Below are positions 24,424 to 26,851 of a DNA stretch of 26,851 nt, one piece after another. The stretch comes from JAJNPS01 sp031430315 (GTDB lineage Bacteria > Pseudomonadota > Alphaproteobacteria > Rhodobacterales > Rhodobacteraceae): the NCBI GenBank assembly GCA_031430315.1, contig JANPBI010000129.1, positions 1-26,851 of the forward strand, written 5' to 3'. The position numbers were made by a program, and so were the translations under genes. How positions within the stretch are numbered: the stretch's first letter is position 1; every line of letters starts with the position of its first letter. Below the pieces are notes generated by a model. That model was not told the origin of the DNA and ran no database searches. It was given only the letters and a program-made list of their open reading frames with translations.

Positions 24424-25104
24424 ATGTCAGAAGATGAAATCACACTCGAAGAACTAAGCGACCGCACTGGGGTCGAAGCACGCACCTTGCGCTCTTGGGT
24501 GAATAAGGGGCTGCTCTCGCCGCCTTTCAAGGCCGGGCGCGGCGCACGCTATCCCGCCAGCAACGCGGACCGGGCGCTGGCCGTTCGCGCACTCAAGGAT
24601 CTTCACGGACTTTCGCTCGCAGAAATCGGGCGCCGCTTCATGATGGCGACCGAGGACCAGATCCGGGAATGGGCACTGGAGACTAGGCCGACCTCAGCCC
24701 CGCGTGGCACCGCGCGCGATTATCTGAGCCGCATTCAGGCGCAAGGCATCAAGCCGCTTGCAGCACCACCGTCGATGGACAGCCATCCGCAGGCGTCCTT
24801 TTCTCTGGAGCCGAAGTTTGCACCTTCGACTGCAAGATTTCCGCGCAAGTCCCAACCCGGTCTGCGCGGCGAGGAACGCGCTGCTGATCTTGCCAACATC
24901 GAGCGGCTTATCCTGCAGCTCGAACAGGTGCTCGAAACCCCTGCGCCAAGACGGTCACGGGGTGCCATCTGGACCCGCATATCCGTCACGCCCGATCTCG
25001 AACTGTCTGTCCGCGGTGATCTCGAACCGCGCGAACGGGTCCTATTTGAACAGCTCGCGGATCAGTTCCGCGCCATTCTCACCGGAAGGACGAAAAATGA
25101 CTGA
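24424..25104 (+). CDS. MerR-family transcriptional regulator
   Basis: A 226-residue regulator. The N-terminal winged helix of MerR type reads ITLEELSDRTGVEARTLRSW, VNKGLLSPPFKAGRGARYP, followed by the second DNA-binding part DLHGLSLAEIGRRFM (to about residue 75). A Pro/Ser-rich linker follows (about 90-145), then a conserved-looking C-terminal part with LANIERLILQLEQVLE and TRISVTPDLELSVRGDLEP, possibly a protein-interaction or ligand domain rather than a metal site: no Cys pair is seen. It overlaps the VWA gene by 8 bp, so the two are translationally coupled and probably act together. The upstream dyad suggests self-regulation. The start is supported by the promoter geometry, not by a ribosome-binding site. 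Confidence 0.88.
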   Translation: MSEDEITLEELSDRTGVEARTLRSWVNKGLLSPPFKAGRGARYPASNADRALAVRALKDLHGLSLAEIGRRFMMATEDQIREWALETRPTSAPRGTARDYLSRIQAQGIKPLAAPPSMDSHPQASFSLEPKFAPSTARFPRKSQPGLRGEERAADLANIERLILQLEQVLETPAPRRSRGAIWTRISVTPDLELSVRGDLEPRERVLFEQLADQFRAILTGRTKND

Positions 25105-26419
25105 TGTGAAATTTGCCGCCGCCGCCGCGTTCGATCGGAAACTCTTCTGGGAGGGCGGCGATTCCGTCCGCTACCTTGTCGCCCGTCTCCGGGCCAACTT
25201 GAAGGACGACCGCCGCCCAGCCGAGCGCACCCCGCTGAACATCGCCCTTGTCATCGATGCCAGCGGTTCGATGGGAGGCGGAAAGCTTGAGGCTGCCAAG
25301 GCAGCTGCGCTGGGGCTCGCGGAACGCCTGACGGAGCGTGATCGCTTGACGCTCGTGTCCTTCGCCTCGGATGTGCAGGTCCATCTCGACGCTATTCCGG
25401 TTTCCAGGGAGAACCTGATCCGGATCCGCACCGAGGTTTCCCTGCTGCAGACGCGGGGCATGACCAATCTGTCCGGCGGTTGGTTCGCCGGGGTCGAATG
25501 TGCCGCAAGGGTCGCAGAAGAGGATGTGCGGATGACGCCCCGCATCATCATTCTGAGTGATGGCCACGCCAACGAAGGGATTTCCGATCCGAACGAGCTG
25601 CGTGAACATGCCGGGGAACTCAGGTTGCGCGGCGTTCTGACTTCGGCACTCGGCATCGGAGACGGCTATGACGAACAGCTCCTGCGGGGCATTGCCGAGA
25701 ACGGTGGCGGCCGTCTTCATGACGCGGAACTTACAAGCGAAATTTCCTCGGTCCTTCTAGGCGAGCTTGATGACATTTTCGGCACCCTCATCGAAGGCGT
25801 GGAGATCATGATGACCGTGCCGTCCGGCGTCCGCGTCGACGTTCTCGGCAAGGGGGACGCCGATGTCCGCGACAGTCGTGTCGCGGTTTCCATGGGCCCG
25901 ATCCAGAATGACATTGAGCGCGTCGCTGTCTTCAAGGTGACTTGTCCCAAAGCGCAGCGTAGTGAAGAGTTCAAGTTCGGGATGGTTGCGACCGGGCGCG
26001 CCGTCGCTGATCGGAGCACGCTTGAGACCAGCGCGGTGTCAGTCAACCTCGTGGCCGTGGACGGCAAGGCGAACAAGGACCAGCCCCGAGATGCAGAGAT
26101 TGCCGAGATTGTTGCGCGGACGTGGAGCGCACAAGTCGTTGCCACGGCCGCAAAAATGAACCGTGACGGAGCCTATGAAGACGCGCAAAAATACATCGAA
26201 GGAGAGCTGCGTCACTTCCGCCGCTACGTCGAGGGCCTTCCTCGCGGGCAGGACATGGTCGGTGAGCTCGAGTTGTTGGCGCGCCGCGTCGGCCGCGAGT
26301 TCTCATCGAGGATGCGCAAGGAAATGGTGGTCCAATCTGCGCTGGTCATGGAGAGCAGGGTGGACCGTCGTGGTGCCGGGAAGGCGGCATGGAGTGCAAG
26401 GATGGAGCGGGGGGACTGA
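25097..26419 (+). CDS. VWA-domain protein
   Basis: A 440-residue protein with a von Willebrand A domain (about 48-215). A complete MIDAS metal site is visible: DASGS (D54, S56, S58), T123 in GMTNLSGG and D155 in LSDGHANEG. The rest resembles the YfbK/Ca-activated-channel-like VWA group, with a beta-rich segment (about 230-330) and a helical C-terminus ending in charged residues. There is no signal peptide or membrane segment, so it is a cytosolic scaffold or adaptor. VWA proteins often partner AAA+ ATPases; one lies 19 kb upstream in this window, so a link is only speculative. The start ATG overlaps the MerR stop by 8 bp. Confidence 0.9.
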   Translation: MTDVKFAAAAAFDRKLFWEGGDSVRYLVARLRANLKDDRRPAERTPLNIALVIDASGSMGGGKLEAAKAAALGLAERLTERDRLTLVSFASDVQVHLDAIPVSRENLIRIRTEVSLLQTRGMTNLSGGWFAGVECAARVAEEDVRMTPRIIILSDGHANEGISDPNELREHAGELRLRGVLTSALGIGDGYDEQLLRGIAENGGGRLHDAELTSEISSVLLGELDDIFGTLIEGVEIMMTVPSGVRVDVLGKGDADVRDSRVAVSMGPIQNDIERVAVFKVTCPKAQRSEEFKFGMVATGRAVADRSTLETSAVSVNLVAVDGKANKDQPRDAEIAEIVARTWSAQVVATAAKMNRDGAYEDAQKYIEGELRHFRRYVEGLPRGQDMVGELELLARRVGREFSSRMRKEMVVQSALVMESRVDRRGAGKAAWSARMERGD

Positions 26420-26796
26420 TGATCATCGGCCCATACTTCCAAACACGTCTGGGCGGGGCAGAGAGACAACTGACTTGGCCTCAAACGGGGCTCTGGCAAG
26501 TTTCTCACGGCTCGAAACGGGTGGCTTCTGCTGGCTGAATTCTGGCCAAAGTAGCTTCCGAAAACTGGATTCCCTGGATTCCACAAAAGAATCCAGCAGG
26601 CCAAGGCCGTGATTCCGCAAGCCTTTGATAACGGGTCGCTTTTTCCAAGATTAACGGGCGGGTGGATTCCGCCTGGATTCCCCGGTGAAACTGCCTGTCG
26701 CTAGCGAAATGCCGCGCTGCGCCCCCCCGCATACGTTCGGGGCCGGGGAGGAACCAAGCCAAGGGGGGCTCGGGGTGAAGATGGTTATGCCGTTGA
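26420..26796. other. 377-bp region after the VWA gene, repeats only
   Basis: No convincing gene. It contains the right copy of the 45-bp repeat, several TGGATTCC copies (26566, 26575, 26663, 26674) and one inverted copy that can form a hairpin: CTGGATTC (26574-26581), a 7-base loop and GAATCCAG (26589-26596). The hairpin has no T-run and so is not an obvious intrinsic terminator. Short frames here are shadows. Confidence 0.5.
26480..26524. repeat. 45-bp direct repeat, right copy
   Basis: Matches 24156-24200 at 38 of 45 positions, same orientation, 61 bp after the VWA stop. AAACGGG occurs twice within it (26483 and 26515), as is typical of insertion-sequence ends with repeated transposase sites, but no element is intact here. 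Confidence 0.85.
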
Positions 26797-26851
26797 TCAG
26801 GCGAGTGCTTTGGTCAGCAGCTTGCCAAGGTATGTCGGTCCACCGTCATCC
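26797..26851 (-). CDS. C-terminal end of a gene cut by the window edge
   Basis: The minus strand at the right edge reads DDGGPTYLGKLLTKALA followed by TGA (26797-26799). It is protein-like, but only 17 codons are visible, so no family can be named and a chance frame is possible. Confidence 0.3.
   Translation of the reverse strand, partial: DDGGPTYLGKLLTKALA

Noticed and set aside
4362..26419. Reading the AAA+ and VWA genes as a MoxR-VWA conflict system
   Set aside because: The ATPase is a double Cdc48-like protein, not MoxR, lies about 19 kb from the VWA gene and is separated from it by unrelated operons.
26420..26851. tRNA gene or phage attachment site at the right end
   Set aside because: No cloverleaf or CCA-proximal tRNA end could be read; only short repeats are present.

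Overview
The window is high-GC DNA with strong Shine-Dalgarno sites. Its protein families (DUF3489, ExoX-like exonuclease, AddAB-like pair) suggest an alphaproteobacterium, probably of the Rhodobacterales; this is a judgement from style, not a database match. The content is that of a genomic (defence) island: nucleases, helicases, AAA+ ATPases, regulators of defence type, broken genes and a patch of clearly lower GC. I see no tRNA, rRNA or CRISPR array.

Layout. (1) Positions 1-4008, minus strand: a DUF262/DUF1524 (GmrSD-like) protein cut by the left edge, an ExoX-like DEDDh exonuclease, and a two-gene unit of a YqiA-type alpha/beta hydrolase and a small unknown protein. (2) Positions 4362-9003, plus strand: a double AAA+ ATPase, a WYL-domain regulator, and a fusion of a dual-specificity-type phosphatase with an ADP-ribosylglycohydrolase. 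(3) Positions 9115-14849, plus strand: an AddB-like PD-(D/E)XK nuclease overlapping by 4 bp an AddA-like UvrD helicase-nuclease. (4) Positions 14850-about 18990: a mixed accessory block that looks inserted. It holds a low-GC PDDEXK_4 nuclease on the minus strand, a remnant with an amber codon, three small plus-strand genes ending in a DUF3489 protein, a predicted papain-fold cysteine peptidase on the minus strand and a broken DNA methyltransferase. (5) Positions 18997-24135, plus strand: a protein of about 1,700 residues joining a DEDD exonuclease-like domain, a RecQ helicase and a UvrD-type helicase. (6) Positions 24424-26419, plus strand: a MerR-family regulator, probably leaderless, overlapping a VWA-domain protein; this pair lies between two copies of a 45-bp direct repeat. 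(7) The right end has TGGATTCC repeats and perhaps the last codons of a minus-strand gene.

Best candidate for an undescribed system: the co-oriented genes from 4362 to 14849 (AAA+ / WYL / phosphatase-ADP-ribosylglycohydrolase / AddB-like / AddA-like), perhaps with the RecQ-UvrD giant at 18997-24135, which would have been separated from them by the accessory block. In this reading the WYL protein would control expression, the AAA+ protein would remodel or sense, the phosphatase-ARH fusion would act on an ADP-ribosylated or phosphorylated target or nucleotide, and the helicase-nucleases would degrade DNA. The domain calls are read from motifs; that these genes work as one system is inference. 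I do not recognise the combination as a named defence system.
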